From NCBI RefSeq assembly GCF_021130785.1, contig NC_060213.1:70173501-70237500 (forward strand): a stretch of 64,000 nucleotides of DNA, in the 5' to 3' direction. Within the stretch, counting starts at the first letter, position 1. Each line of letters opens with the position of its first letter. The stretch is from Homalodisca vitripennis. Its lineage: Eukaryota > Arthropoda > Insecta > Hemiptera > Cicadellidae. Position numbers and translations under genes: made by a program. Under the pieces are notes generated by a model that saw only the letters and a program-made list of their open reading frames with translations, was not told where the DNA came from and did not search any database. Positions 12,190 through 32,400 of the stretch are shown one piece after another.

Positions 12190-13795
12190 AAGGTGCGATC
12201 ACATTTTACGTGGTTTGCTCCTACACTGTAAAAATCTCTCACGCTGGGACAATGTGACTTCTTCGACTACAGAGCCTCTAATTAAATTTGATGTAGTTTG
12301 CTCCTACATTGTAAAATCTCTCACACTGGGACAATGTGGCTCCTTCGAGTACAGAGCCTCTTATCACATTTTACGTGGTTTGCTCCTACACTGTAAAATC
12401 TCTCACACTGGGACAATGTGGCCCCTTCGAGCACAGAGCCTCTAATTAAATTTGATGTAGTTTTCTCCTACACTGTAAAATCTCTCACACTGGGACAATG
12501 TGGCTCCTTCGAGTACAGAGCCTCTTATCACATTTTACGTGGTTTCCTCCTACACTGTAAAATCTCTCACACTGGGACAATGTGGCTCCTTCGAGTACAG
12601 AGCCTCTTATCACATTTTACGTGGTTTCCTCCTACACTGTAAAATCTCTCACACTGGGACAATGTGGCTCCTTCGAGTACAGAGCCTCTTATCACATTTT
12701 ACGTGGTTTCCTCCTACACTGTAAAATCTCTCACACTGGGACAATGTGGCCCCTTCGAGCACAGAGCCTCTTATTACATTTTACGTGGTTTGCTCCTACA
12801 CTGTAAAATCTCTCACACTGGGACAATGTGACTTCTTCGACTACAGAGCCTCTAATTAAATTTGATGTAGTTTCCTCCTACAATGTAAAATCTCTCACAC
12901 TGGGACAATGTGGCTCCTTCGAGTACAGAGCCTCTTATCACATTTTACGTGGTTTCCTCCTACACTGTAAAATCTCTCACACTGGGACAATGTGGCCCCT
13001 TCGAGCACAGAGCCTCTAATTAAATTTGATGTAGTTTTCTCCTACACTGTAAAATCTCTCACACTGGGACAATGTGGCTCCTTCGAGTACAGAGCCTCTT
13101 ATCACATTTTACGTGGTTTGCTCCTACAATGTAAAATCTCTCACACTGGGACAATGTGACTTCTTCGAGTACAGAGCCTCTAATTAAATTTGATGTAGTT
13201 TCCTCCTACACTGTAAAATCTCTCACACTGGGACAATGTGGCTCCTTCGAGTACAGAGCCTCTTATCACATTTTACGTGGTTTCCTCCTACACTGTAAAA
13301 TCTCTCACACTGGGACAATTTGGCTCCTTCGAGTACAGAGCCTCTAATCACATTTTACGTGGTTTGCTCCTACACTGTAAAATCTCTCACACTGGGACAA
13401 TGTGGCTCCTTCGAGTACAGAGCCTCTTATCACATTTTACGTGGTTTGCTCCTACAATGTAAAATCTCTCACACTGGGACAATGTGACTTCTTCGACTAC
13501 AGAGCCTCTAATTAAATTTGATGTAGTTTCCTCCTACACTGTAAAATCTCTCACACTGGGACAATGTGGCTCCTTCGAGTACAGAGCCTCTTATCACATT
13601 TTACGTGGTTTGCTCCTACACTGTAAAATCTCTCACACTGGGACAATTTGGCTCCTTCGAGTACAGAGCCTCTTATCACATTTTACGTGGTTTGCTCCTA
13701 CACTGTAAAATCTCTCACACTGGGACAATTTGGCTCCTTCGAGTACAGAGCCTCTATTCACATTTTACGTGGTTTGCTCCTACACTGTAAATTCT
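12190..13795. repeat. 82-bp tandem satellite, about 19-20 copies
   Basis: The unit includes TCTCACACTGGGACAATGTG and CTTCGAGTACAGAGCCTCT and recurs every 82 bp. Units come in at least two kinds: one reads atcacattttacgtggttt, the other attaaatttgatgtagttt, and the kinds alternate irregularly. Point differences such as aatgtgg against aatttgg mark further sublineages. Short open frames through it exist only because the units happen to lack stops. It lies between the P450-1 promoter and the lipocalin-1 3' end. Confidence 0.93.
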
Positions 13796-14055
13796 AGAAC
13801 CTAAATAGAGTACCTAGTTTATCTACTAACATTAATAACCACTAACCATACTAATTGCATTATCTTACTGATCACCCTTACTTAATTTCCTTATCTATAA
13901 GATACGTGTCATGGCCATCGGCCGAGCCAGGCCTTCTAACACTAACCTCTTACTACTTCATTATCCTAATCTTTACCTCCTATCATCCACAGCCAATTGG
14001 CTGCGTCCACAATCCTATTGACTAATCGAATTACGTCTTACTAACACTAACTAAC
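13796..14055. other. Unassigned spacer after the satellite
   Basis: About 260 bp of mixed composition between the satellite and the next element. No gene, RNA or repeat that I recognise. Confidence 0.5.
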
Positions 14056-14518
14056 TATAGATGAGTCGCTTTGAAAGCGACCTGCGCGAAGATTTCTTGC
14101 GCATAGCATTAGGGAGCAGCAGAAGCTCGACTACGCCTACCGCCACCTCCTCTTTCACTGCTCCATCTATTTCCTTTAGAATACACAAGTGGGAACCGAG
14201 TGCTTTGCTTCTCTGCATTAGTGTTTTGGAACATAACGCTGTTTTTTTTATTCTCTTTGTTATGAAATAACAAATATTATTATTTATGTTAAGAATAGTC
14301 CATTGCATCCATTTAATATGTTAGATAATTAATAAGTATTTGAACAAATGTTTATTGTTAACAGTTGTTGTTATTATTACTAGGTTTGTAAAACAGCTGT
14401 TGCGTAACACATATCCTACGAGTGTTAATGTGGCGACTGAGGAGTAGTTGTTATAGAATGTGGAGGGGGAAGTGAGTCCGCGTTTCTTCTCCCTCGCCAC
14501 ATCTCTCTCTCACACACA

Positions 14519-14563
<45 letters not shown>

Positions 14564-14619
14564 CCCCCCACGCACTGTTCATCCACTTACCAGGTCGCTT
14601 TCAAAGCGACTCATCTATA
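14056..14619. mobile_element. Non-autonomous element with 28-bp terminal inverted repeats
   Basis: The left end 14056-14083 (tatagatgagtcgctttg... to gacctg) is the reverse complement of 14591-14619. The inverted repeat itself contains a palindrome, TCGCTTTGAAAGCGA. The interior has no transposase and holds a CT-rich run at about 14510-14565. A TATA duplication may flank it but is ambiguous. Superfamily not assigned. Confidence 0.6.
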
Positions 14620-14819
14620 ACACTACTACTTATATTTCTTCTTGTTCTTGTGTTGTGAAAACTAATGGTAACTCCACAGACAGTTTACACACTATAAACG
14701 TATACAAATTGAACATATTAGTAAAATTAATGAAAAATATAATTGTGCTGTCATAAATCAATGTTTAACACAGAACAGTTGATTACACTTACCATACTAA
14801 TTCGATTAATATTTCATAG

Positions 14820-15010
14820 CTTTAGAGGCCAAGATGGGACTTTTCGCTACTTTATAGATCAGTGGAGTCCGCAGGGATTTTTGAAATAAGAGTAAGCCTC
14901 TATTAATACCTAGGGCCGTAGAAATAGCCATATAAAGTTTCAGCGCAATCTGTTGAATAGTTAACGTATAAAAAAAACAAACAAAGACACTTTCGAATTT
15001 ATAAATTTTA
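14820..15010 (+). repeat. Dispersed repeat fragment
   Basis: The tail (aagtttcagcgcaatctg ... aaacaaacaaagacactttcg) is shared with about 27220-27345 on the same strand and with about 63356-63480 on the opposite strand. It has no coding potential. It lies downstream of the lipocalin-1 stop. Confidence 0.45.
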
Positions 15011-15367
15011 GTTTGAATTTACTATGAACTATGACAATCATGTGTTCATTCCTGCAACGATACTGTAAATTATTCATACATTTGTCCAGTCATATAAATA
15101 AAGTCATATATATACAGTGTTGTCTCAAAGAAATGTAAGATAAAAATTGAATTTGTATTTAGACAAAGTGCTTATTTATGTAAGGTATTAATTGTGGGTA
15201 GAGGGGCTTGATTTCCAAAGTAAACTTATCATTGCTTCTTTGTACTGTATGATATACTATTTGCAAGATAGGACAAATTTAAAATCATGCACCCAATTTG
15301 AACTTCAAAAATATATGAGTGGTAACAAAAAATATATGAAATACTGACTGTTATTATTATTAAGCTG

Positions 15368-15373
15368 TTTATT
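15368..15373 (-). terminator. Probable polyadenylation signal of lipocalin-1
   Basis: AATAAA on the minus strand, about 70 bases after the TGA stop. The site is a candidate only; other AT-rich motifs lie nearby. Confidence 0.45.
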
Positions 15374-15440
15374 TCCCTTAAAACAATATTATATGTGACG
15401 ATTAAAAGAATTCTAGGTATTATTGGATGAAATATAAAGT

Positions 15441-22637
<7,197 letters not shown>

Positions 22638-22854
22638 TGTATAATCTCTCTCTCCTGGGGACAAAGACAATAGTTTGTTGCAATAATTTGTCTCAAGACG
22701 TTATGTGTAGGAATGTCAAAACTTATACACCAAAACAACATTTGCTATTACACTTCTTGTTCTTCAATTCACGTTTGTTATTATTTTTGCTTTGTTTGAA
22801 GTATTTTATTGACGGTTGAAGGTTTGAGAAGATTGGATTTGGACATTCGCCATC

Positions 22855-23165
22855 TTTGCATGTTACAAAATGTATAACGCAACATTCCAATGATCGAAAT
22901 CTTCATCAGGAGAAAAATGTTTGATGGATTAAAATAGAAAGGAAATAAAAAGAACGGAATGAAAATGTATCAAAAATATCCAAAAACTGCTTTGAGTCCT
23001 GTTAAAGGTAAATGGACAAGGCGTTGGTACTGCATAGGATGCAAATCACGAGCACGAAAACATTACACTTCGCACCAGCGCGGGCAATAGTGGGATACTG
23101 GTAGGAGGATGGATTTAAATCCTAGAAACGTTGTGTCATTCATTTTGTAACATATAACATGACTT
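22855..23165. mobile_element. Short fold-back repeat upstream of lipocalin-1
   Basis: The left end contains catgttacaaaatgtataacg and the right end, read in reverse complement, contains catgttatatgttacaaaatg, so the termini are imperfectly inverted. No coding capacity. The same terminal words occur at about 6340-6380. Confidence 0.35.
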
Positions 23166-23597
23166 CCCAAAATCTAATTTTCCCTCATTGTTTATACTTC
23201 AGACATTTTTCCACCTTTCTCACTTTTGTGTGGTTGTTTACCCGTGCACATTATGTATGTCTATAAATTTTGTTTTTTGACCCCAACGTGAGAATGAGGC
23301 CAGTGAAGTTTCTGTTCAAGTGGTATGGATACGGATAAAAATTATCCAAAAGTTATATAGGACAGATATGAACAGGACTGTCAGAAAAATTCACGATAAT
23401 GTTCCCAGCGATATGAAACCCCCCCTGTAAAGTGATGGCGGAACATTGGGGCTCTGTTGTTTTAGCAGGATTTCTGATGTCTCAAAGGCGTAGTTTGTTC
23501 TTCCTCTGTGACCAGTTGACTGTTAGGAATATTCCATTTCTAATTTCCCTTCAGCATCTAGAATTGATAGACATATCCCTAGGAATACAGTTCTAAT

Positions 23598-26186
23598 ATA
23601 CAGGGTGATTCGGTTAGTGTTACCGGCACTTTCTAAGCTGATTGTACTATAAAAAATAAAGAAAAAAAGTTCATATAAACATGGGTCCGGAATATGCTTC
23701 CTTACTGGGTTATGGCCAATTGAAGATTTCACCAAAAATTGTTGTGCAGGAGGTCAAATGATGATTTGCCGCGTGTTTATGAAAGAGATATTTATAGGCG
23801 AATGCAACTTTTTCTAACGGATTTTTAGATGAGAAATTGAATAAAGTTCATCTCATAGCTGTATCTCATTTAATGTTTTTGTTATACTACAAAAAACAGA
23901 AATAAAATAATTTTTGAAAACACTTTTTTAAGGTTTTTAACGGACAATTATTTTGTTAAAATAGGCATTGAAGACCCACATTTTTACAAAGAAACTTGCA
24001 GAAAATTTAATTCTGAATAAAATTATGTGCCACACGGCTATTAACAGCGAAGTATTAGTTTCTGGAATTTTAATTTTACAACAAACATTCTACCAAGCAA
24101 GAAATTCCAAAGCAAAGGAAAACCGCATTTTAATGACATAGAGTAGCCTAACACATAAGATTTATTAGGATGCAATTTAAATTAAGTTTTAAATAAATTA
24201 TTGTTTTTCATCTAAAGCTTATAATACTATGTACCACTTTCATAACAGGTGTTCAAAAATCAGTCCTTGTACTTCAATACACTTAGCAGCTCGCTTTCTG
24301 ATTGATCGAGTTATCCTCCGCAACGCTGCACGATTGTTTTTGATTTGTGCGGCGGCATCTTGAATTCGATTTATTAACTCTTTACGTGTATTTACTTTTT
24401 CCTGGTACACCAGGTTCTTCATCCAACCCATATACAGAAAATCTAATGGAGTTAGATCTGGTGATCTTGGTGGCCAAGTGTGTGGTCCACACGCGACCAA
24501 TCCCATCGCCCGGGAAACTGCTCGTTTAAGTGCATTGTTACATTATGGGAAAAGTGGGCAGGGGCACCATCATGTTGATAAATAATATTGCACCTTGCTG
24601 CTAATGGAACATCTTCTAGTTTGTTCTGTAAGGAAATTCTAGGTACATGCGGGGAATTTAGATGTCCTCGGAGAATGAATGGTCCTATTAATCGATCATG
24701 AATGAGTCCACACCATACATTTACACTAAATCTGTGTTGAAAGTTGCGCACGATTGTACTATGTGGATTTCCCTCTGCCCAAGTGTGTTCATTGTGAAGG
24801 TTGTTGACGCCATCTCGGGTAAATTGAGCTTCATCAGTGAAATAAAATGGTTCTATGATGTTGACGGTTTCTAATTAACCAGTTGCAAATTTCCAATCGA
24901 AGAGGAGGATCTGTTGGTTGAATACTTTGAACTTGTTGTTTATGGTAAGGGAACATGCTATTTTTGCGCAAAGTTCTCCATACTTCAGACTGAGACACTG
25001 CGAATCGCCTAGAAAGACGCCGTGTACTGACACCAGGACTGCGTTCAGTAGCCATGATTATAGCCTCTTCCATATCTACATTATTCTGGGCAGGGCGATC
25101 CCGATAATTATTAATACTAGGAAGTTTACCTGTTACTCTTAGGGTACGAAATGATCCACTGATCGTTTTTTGGGTTTGGAACTCTGCGATTAGGAAATCG
25201 TCTTCGGTATTCTGCAGTAGCAGCGGTTGCATTTCCGTCACAAACGCCTAAGACAAATACCATGTCGGCATATTCTTCCGTTGTAAATAACAAAGGCATT
25301 GCAATTGTGATAGTAAGTTACATTAAAATACACTTCACTAACAAACGAGTAGTAAATTAATTGTATTAAATTGCACTCATTAAACTAGTACAGAATTGGT
25401 AACAAATAATTTGGATTCCTCAATAAATTGCAGTGTATTGTTGAACAGCTGATTTGTGATACCCAACTTATAAAAACATAATTTACCTTCTGTAAAGCTA
25501 ACGTGAAAAAAGATATGTAGGTACATGATGTAACCATTTGGATAGTCCTAAAAAGTAATAGTATTATTGTTTTTTAGTTGAGCATTAATCTATTAAAATC
25601 GTATTTAAAATTGTATGCTAATCAATTATTTGTGTACCTTATATCATTACATTACGGTGTTTATTTACTAAATACGTATTTCTTGCTTGGTAGAATGTTT
25701 TGTTGTAAAATTAAATTCCAGAAACTAATACTTCGCTGTTAATAGCCGTGTGGCACATAATTTTTATTCAGAATTAAATTTTCTGCAAGTTTTCTTTGTA
25801 AAAATGTGGGTCTTCAATGCCTATTTAACAAAGTAATTGTCCGTTAAACCTTTAAAAAAGTGTTTTCAAAATTATTTTATTTCTGTTTTTTGTTAGTATA
25901 ACAAAAAAAACTAAATAAGATACAGCTATGAGATGAACTTTATTCAATTTTCTCATCTAAAAATCCGTTAGAAAAAGTTGCATTCGCCTATAAATATCTC
26001 TTCATAAACACGCAGCAAATCATCATTTGACCTCCTGCACACAATTTTTTGGTGAAATCTTCAATTGGCCATAACCCAGAAAGGAAGCATTTCCGGACCC
26101 ATGTTTATATGAACTTTTTTCTTTATTTTTTATAGTACAATCAGCTCAGAAAGTGCCGGTAACACTAACCGAATCACCCTGTATAT
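23598..26186 (-). mobile_element. Mariner-like DNA transposon with roughly 510-bp terminal inverted repeats
   Basis: The left arm (23598 to about 24107, starting tacagggtgattcgg) is matched in reverse complement by the right arm (about 25675 to 26186). Both arms contain the same internal words, for example tttctggaattttaattt and ctttttctaacggattttt. TA flanks each end, the usual Tc1/mariner target. A broken transposase lies inside on the minus strand. The element sits between lipocalin-1 and lipocalin-2. Confidence 0.8.
24240..25241 (-). pseudogene. Mariner-family transposase, frameshifted
   Basis: Three minus-strand frame segments together cover a transposase. The N-terminal part (25241-24834) has helix-turn-helix-like sequence (STRRLSRRFAVSQSEVWRTL). 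The next part carries FTDEAQFTRDG with the first catalytic Asp. It is followed by YQHDGAPAHF with the second and WPPRSPDLTPLDF with the third. The frame breaks near 24845 and again near 24500, between the second and third Asp, so no intact enzyme is encoded. The spacing between the last two Asp is about 36-37 residues but cannot be fixed across the frameshift. The C-terminal segment ends at 24240. Confidence 0.8.
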
Positions 26187-26968
26187 TATAGGCCTTTTGT
26201 ACAACCTTGATCTCAGCTCTTTGGTTATCAATATGTAAACCATTATCATCACTTCAGTGATATCGTAAAGTATCTCCATATGGTTCTGGTTTAACGCCTT
26301 CGGGTATGTAACGTAATCGATTTGTGTCAGCGCTATTTTAGCGATGGCTATGATGCAAATATCACAGTGTATCACACGTGTTTATTGGATAGACCGGAAT
26401 AAAAGTAAGATCTTCAGACAACTCTTTGTTTTAATCCGAAGGGATACAGTGATTTGAATTATGTCCGACTCGGAAAAATTAAGAAGATTAATGCAGCTCC
26501 TATGGCCATCTTAAAGGAAGAGAAGGTAAGTAAGGAGATTTATTTGTTTCCTAACTGGATATCAATGGTTTCTTTTAAACTATTGAGTATTCTTCGCTAT
26601 TTATGCTTCTTCACCTTTATTAAAATGTTATGCTCAGTAAATTGAAGTTAGTAAAGTTAAGATCGTTTGTTCGCTTTGTTCTTTCTTCGGTTGAACAAAT
26701 GCCGTGGTTGACAAAAGGTTTACGCTTTCCACAGTACACTGCAGCGCACCATAGAAGAATAGGTGTTCAGCATCTGGCATTCTTTATTCCTGATATTTGC
26801 AAGTTGCAAAACTTGTTTAAATCATAATTACGGAAATTGTCGCAGTATTCTTCCCTATGGATCGAGTCACTCTGAATGTCCTTCTTACTTACCTGAAGTA
26901 CATGGGTAAATTAGAGTTACCTTAAGTTTGTCTGAACCTTAGCATTTAAGAATTTCGACGGACAATTT

Positions 26969-26974
<6 letters not shown>

Positions 26975-27009
<35 letters not shown>

Positions 27010-27142
27010 GCTTTGATATTACCTAATTCTGAAATTTGAATCGGCTTGAATGCTTTAACAGGAGTCTTCAGCGTCAAATTCTGACCATCTTATAATTTAG
27101 GACATATTCTAAGGTAGATGTAGACTGACCTAATCGCTGAAA

Positions 27143-27178
<36 letters not shown>
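26975..27178 (+). repeat. Two poly-A tracts 136 bp apart
   Basis: A33 at 26975-27007 and A35 at 27144-27178. They may be tails of short retroelements inserted in the same orientation. No diagnostic SINE head was found ahead of either. Confidence 0.7.
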
Positions 27179-27179
<1 letters not shown>

Positions 27180-27345
27180 GGCGTGTAAGCTAATGGTTAC
27201 TCTTTAAAATAAGAAGTAAGAAATAAGAATAGGCCCATATTCATACCAAGGACCCAGGGAAATACAAAATTTCAGTACAATCGGTTGAATAGTTTACGCG
27301 TGAAAGCAAAACAAACAAAAGTACTTTCGCATTTATAATATTATT
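27180..27345 (+). repeat. Dispersed repeat fragment
   Basis: Same family as 14820-15010 and the reverse-strand copy at 63356-63505. Shared words include ccatattcat, cagtacaatcggttgaatag and aaacaaacaaaagtactttcg. Confidence 0.5.
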
Positions 27346-29427
27346 AGTATATTACATTACCCACGAATGTATTTAGTATGCAGATTATGTATAAAGTTCT
27401 TAGATATTACTACTGACTCTATTGAATTTAAAGTATCCTAAACCCGAGTGATAATATTATACAAGATGAATAAAAATAATCATATTAAAAACTGATAAAT
27501 TAAAATTCTGTTGCACTTACCAAACCTATATTAGTAAATAAACGTCAATAAAAAAATCAACGAGATCGAAATCTAAATATAACTCGATAACTGAATTATA
27601 ATAATGACTCAATTACGTAAAAAATTCAAAAACTTCCCCCAAGCACCTTCGAATTCAGTTTGAACGTGTTGTCATGGAGTAGAACAATTTATAATTTACC
27701 ATAGACAGTTATGCACCCACGGCACGATGCTATTAAATATAATGAACTACACCAATAAAACACTAGACTCAATTAGATACCGCGCATTACACTAGTGATA
27801 TTACTGCATCAAAACAATGGAGCCCGTCATCATGAAATATAGGTAGTTCCGGTTTAATTTTTGATAAATACCGACAAATTTAACTGGTTACATAGTCGTG
27901 TTATCGCTAGCATACATATTTTGATGTAAAAGACGTTTTTAGAATATCGTACTTAAAGTTTGCATTTCATTGAATTTGCTTTCTAACGTCCGTTTGTCTC
28001 AGACATTGGTGCATCACTAACCCTTTTAAATTTTTAGTAAAGCACTTCTAAGTCGGAATACACTATAAATTACATGTATTGGAAAAAGAATTGTAAATTA
28101 TCTCAGATACTGACACATAGTCTCTTTTAATATACTAGGAATTAAATAATGACTTGTTATAAAAAGAAAACAATATAGAGGAAATAGGTCATGCCAAATA
28201 AAACATTGATTAATATGAAGTACTCTCATCTTGATTCAAAGTAAGAGCAGGTAACATTAATTAATTGTTTGAATCTGGAGGATGATTATCTGTATTTCTT
28301 GACTTGGTTGAACATGTTCTAAAGGGACGGTGAAGATTCCACTGCCCATAAAACGAAGGCCAACATCCTTAGGGATGTTTGTAGCAACTCCAGTACTAAC
28401 AAATTTTGCAAGTCTTGTGATACCAGCATGTTTATTCTGTCTACAGCAAAAATTTCAATGAATTATTTTTTTAACTCCCCCCCTCTCTCTAACTCTCTCT
28501 TTTCCTCTTTCACTCTTTCTCCCCTCTCCACCTCTCTCCACCCTCTCTCTCACCTCACGTGCACCCATCTTTCGTAACTCATTGCTTTAGGAAGGACCAA
28601 ATTTGTATCAAAAATTTTTACCTCAAATACAAAATGCAGGTAGTATTTAAATTTTTAAGAAATAATCTGCCAGAGTTACTGAATGAACTATTGTACGTGC
28701 CTTGCGGTTCGATGCATTCTAATAATAATTATCTTGAGCGTTCTAAATGATTAATATTAGCCAAAGATGGTTGTTCAGCACCCATTGAGACAAGGAGGCG
28801 GAGTCCTAGGATAAATATTACTGGGATACTACGTCAATAGACCAAATTTCCTTTTGCATAGTAGAAAAAATTATAGATTTCATATGTGGCTGTCATCTCG
28901 AATGCTTTTAACGATTACATTTTTTATACTTCTAACACTTTTGAAACTCCTGAGCTTTTTATTGTTAGAGACTACCTAAAAAACTTGTCCACGTAATATG
29001 TAAGTTCAGTTTGATTTGGCTAGATATTATAGCAATCATGTGTTTACCATTATTTCCGTAACGGTACTGTAAATTAATCAAAATTTTGTACCACCATTAC
29101 TTGAAAAGTTTTAAGGTACATATAATTACATATCAAAGTTTTACGTTCAATAAATGTAAGGAAAAAAATATTTAATTTGTTTTTAGACAAGTATATTGTT
29201 GTGCCAAATGTTAGGTATTAAATGTGGGTACAGGGACTCGGTTTCTAGACTAAACATATCATTGCTCCTTTGTACGAGTATGATATCCTACTTGAAAGAT
29301 AGAAAATCTTTCAAAAAACTCACCCATTTTTAATTTCGAAATAAAATGAGGTAACAAAAACGGATGTAAAATAATGACTGTCAATGTTATTGTTTAATTC
29401 CTTTAAACAATGGATGAAATACAGTGT

Positions 29428-32400
29428 TCAAATATCTGCACATTCTGATGTATCAAATGCTACAAGTTTGTCCTTGCAAATGTTGTTTGCTTTGAGGACA
29501 GCGTCAACCCTCTCTTGACTCTCACTGCACAGCCCGTCTCTGGATTTGGATACAACAATAACTATCGGTTCTCCTTCGGCTGAAAAGAAAAACCACAAAT
29601 AATGAAGACAATGGTAATGGTACAGATTAGTTAATGCACAAACTAGTTTAATGCTGTTACAGCATTAACTAAAAACAATTTGAAAATTAATGAAAATCAT
29701 CTTCTTAAGCACTAGTATGTGAACATACAAAACTCGAATAACATCTGCGTTAAAGGGGCACTCCACTATAGGAGTAACATTATTTTGTGTTTTATTGCTT
29801 TACTAGCTGTTACCCGCGGCTTTGCACGCAATCTTTAGAACCGAAGTCCTTATATTACTTAGTAAAAGCAATTATGTGCGATTAGCCGTGGGTAACAGCT
29901 AGTTCGTCAATAAATTCATAGTATTTTATAACGAAAACTCTTGATTTTAAATAAAATACCAATTACAACAACCAAATACCCAGATACCCACGGATTCGCA
30001 CACGATTTCCTACAGAAAATTGGGACATAGGAGGCATATTTCTTTTGAACGTCGTTATTACCCTTCTGAGATAAATGATAGTCACTGAAAGATACTCCAA
30101 GCTCATGATCTATTTAAGATTTAAATGTTAAAACAGTCTCAATATGCAACTGTGAAATAACTGGAATGTTTTCTCAAATATTCTATGATTTTTGTACACA
30201 ATTGAACTATATTAGACCAACGTGGACAGGAGTCAAAAAGTTGGAATTCATTAGCGCACATACAATGTAGTACATGATGGCGCTCAATGTAATTTTGAAA
30301 CGAAAATAGGCATATTTTAGGTATATATTATTACAGTCTATGATTATGAGCTTCAGATGTTAAGCGAAATTACGTATGGTTTTTATTTTAGGCTTTGCGC
30401 GTGTATCACTTCTGGATCAAATTAGTTATATCTCCGATGCCATGATTGAGCTTGCTTTGTTGTCTCGATCGAGAGAATATGTACACACGGAGTTTCGAGA
30501 ACCATACTTCTGTCAAAAAAAAAAAAAAAAACAACTAAGGTTGGTTTTACAACGTTCTTTATATTTGTAGCCAACGTAAGATAGTAATTTTTATATCTGC
30601 ATTGCTCTTCTGATCAAGCATGAGCATGGTTTATATTAGATAAATATTGCAGTTAAAGGCGAGTTTTTTTACGTCAAATTTGAATTGTATTATCTGGATA
30701 GTAAAGTCTATGTTTAACAGTGATTGCAGAAACAGTTGAAACAAAATTTGCTGTTTCTCTTAAGCTTACTCTATGCTTTCAAACTATAAGTGTAAAGAAA
30801 TTTAAAATAGTAATTAAATGATATAAACATAATATATTTCTTTTGTCGCATTACAAAGAACAGCTGATTCAATTTGAAAAGGCTCTTTCACTTAATAACA
30901 TATGTTTGCTGCAATGCATTTCTTACGGATATTTCTGTAACTTTTAGAGACCAGTGGGGCGGAATCCTGAATCGGGAACGGGATAAAAGGTATCCTATGT
31001 CCTTCTCCCAGTTCTTAGCTACCTCCCTACCAATTTTCAGCCAAATCGGATCAGCCGTTTTTGACTTATAAATAGTGTAACCAACACGACTTTCTTTTAT
31101 ATATATATATATAGATTAAGTTGGTTCTTGTTCAGATATAATAAAATAAGAAGGGTATTATTATGGTTTTTAAATTTGCAACCCCTACCTCTTAGAAACG
31201 GCGGTTTGTAAAAAACAACGTCTACGGGAACAATCGAATCTTGTTTACGTGAATAGAAGCATAGTTTTTTAAAACTGCAGAATAGATATTTATTTGAAAC
31301 ATATACCACTAAAAGTTAAATATTGTACATATTTCAATTACATTTAATTTTTTAAGTTTTTGTTTTTAACCTTGTTTCTGACTTAAACGCACAAATAGTC
31401 TATAGTTTATGTTATTTAATCACACTATACATTATATTTACACATACTTACTTACTTACTTACGGCGACTTTTACAGCTATTCTGGCCGTTTGTCGCAGT
31501 CAATACGCCATTGTCTCTTGCATAGCCATGCATCCTCTTCAACGTTTCTTCTTTGCATGGCTTTCTCTATTCCATCTTTCCACATTAACCTAGGTCTTCC
31601 TCTTTTCCTATTCCTTGTTGGTCTCCAATTCCATACTTTCCAAGGGATCCTATCTTCATTCATTCTTCTCATGTGACCATACCATTGTAACTGTTTTCTC
31701 TCTATATTGTCCGTAATTGATGATTGAACATTCATTATCTCTCTTATTGTCACGTTTGGAACTCTATCTTCTAATGTCAGTCTACAGCACCTTCTCCAAT
31801 AACTATTTTCTACTGTCTCTATTCTTTTCTTCAACTTTTGAGTTATTGTCCATACTTCTGCACATTATATATATATATTTATACATTATATATTTACACA
31901 TACATATATTTACACATACATTCTTCAATTTCAGAAGAAGGTTTCTATCTTTTTCATTGAGCTTTAGCAAATCCTGTGACACGTGGGGTTTGAATACTTT
32001 AATTTCTGTCTGTATGTCCGCACGATATCTTGAAAGGGATGATACCTAAAAAAATTCTTAAAATTGTGCATGAAGCTTCATTTATACAGGGTGGCCCGTA
32101 ATTCTCTGTACAAACTTATATCACATTATTGCTTAGGTCAAGAGAAACACATTTCACTACATGAACATAGGTCTCCGGGGCTTAGTTTTCAGTGAGTCCG
32201 TATGTTTCTCTCATAAAACTAATACATTAAATCATACCAAACCTGTTTCATATGTTTATGGTTACAAGGCCAGTTACCAACATAATTTGATTAACCGTGA
32301 ATACTTTCAATATAGTGGCCATTAAAAAGTTTCAGTTTTACTAACAATTAGAAGAATATTAAGTTTGAGGGAATCTTTACACAAATATAAAGACATCCAA

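Larger units (their letters stand above)
26190..28990. other. Intergenic DNA between the mariner and the lipocalin-2 3' flank
   Basis: No gene that I can support. Two long A runs (26975-27007 and 27144-27178) bracket a short unique segment, and a copy of the dispersed repeat lies at 27180-27345. A CT-rich stretch lies at 28480-28555. Short open frames at 26454-26827 and 28559-28750 match nothing I know. From about 28990 the sequence resembles the 3' flank of lipocalin-1. Confidence 0.5.

Noticed and set aside
12215..13790. Series of overlapping 63-76 codon frames
   Set aside because: They are created by the 82-bp satellite; each starts at an equivalent position in the unit.
23523..23735. 70-codon minus-strand frame at the mariner left end
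   Set aside because: It spans the transposon boundary and inverted repeat, and so is not a gene.
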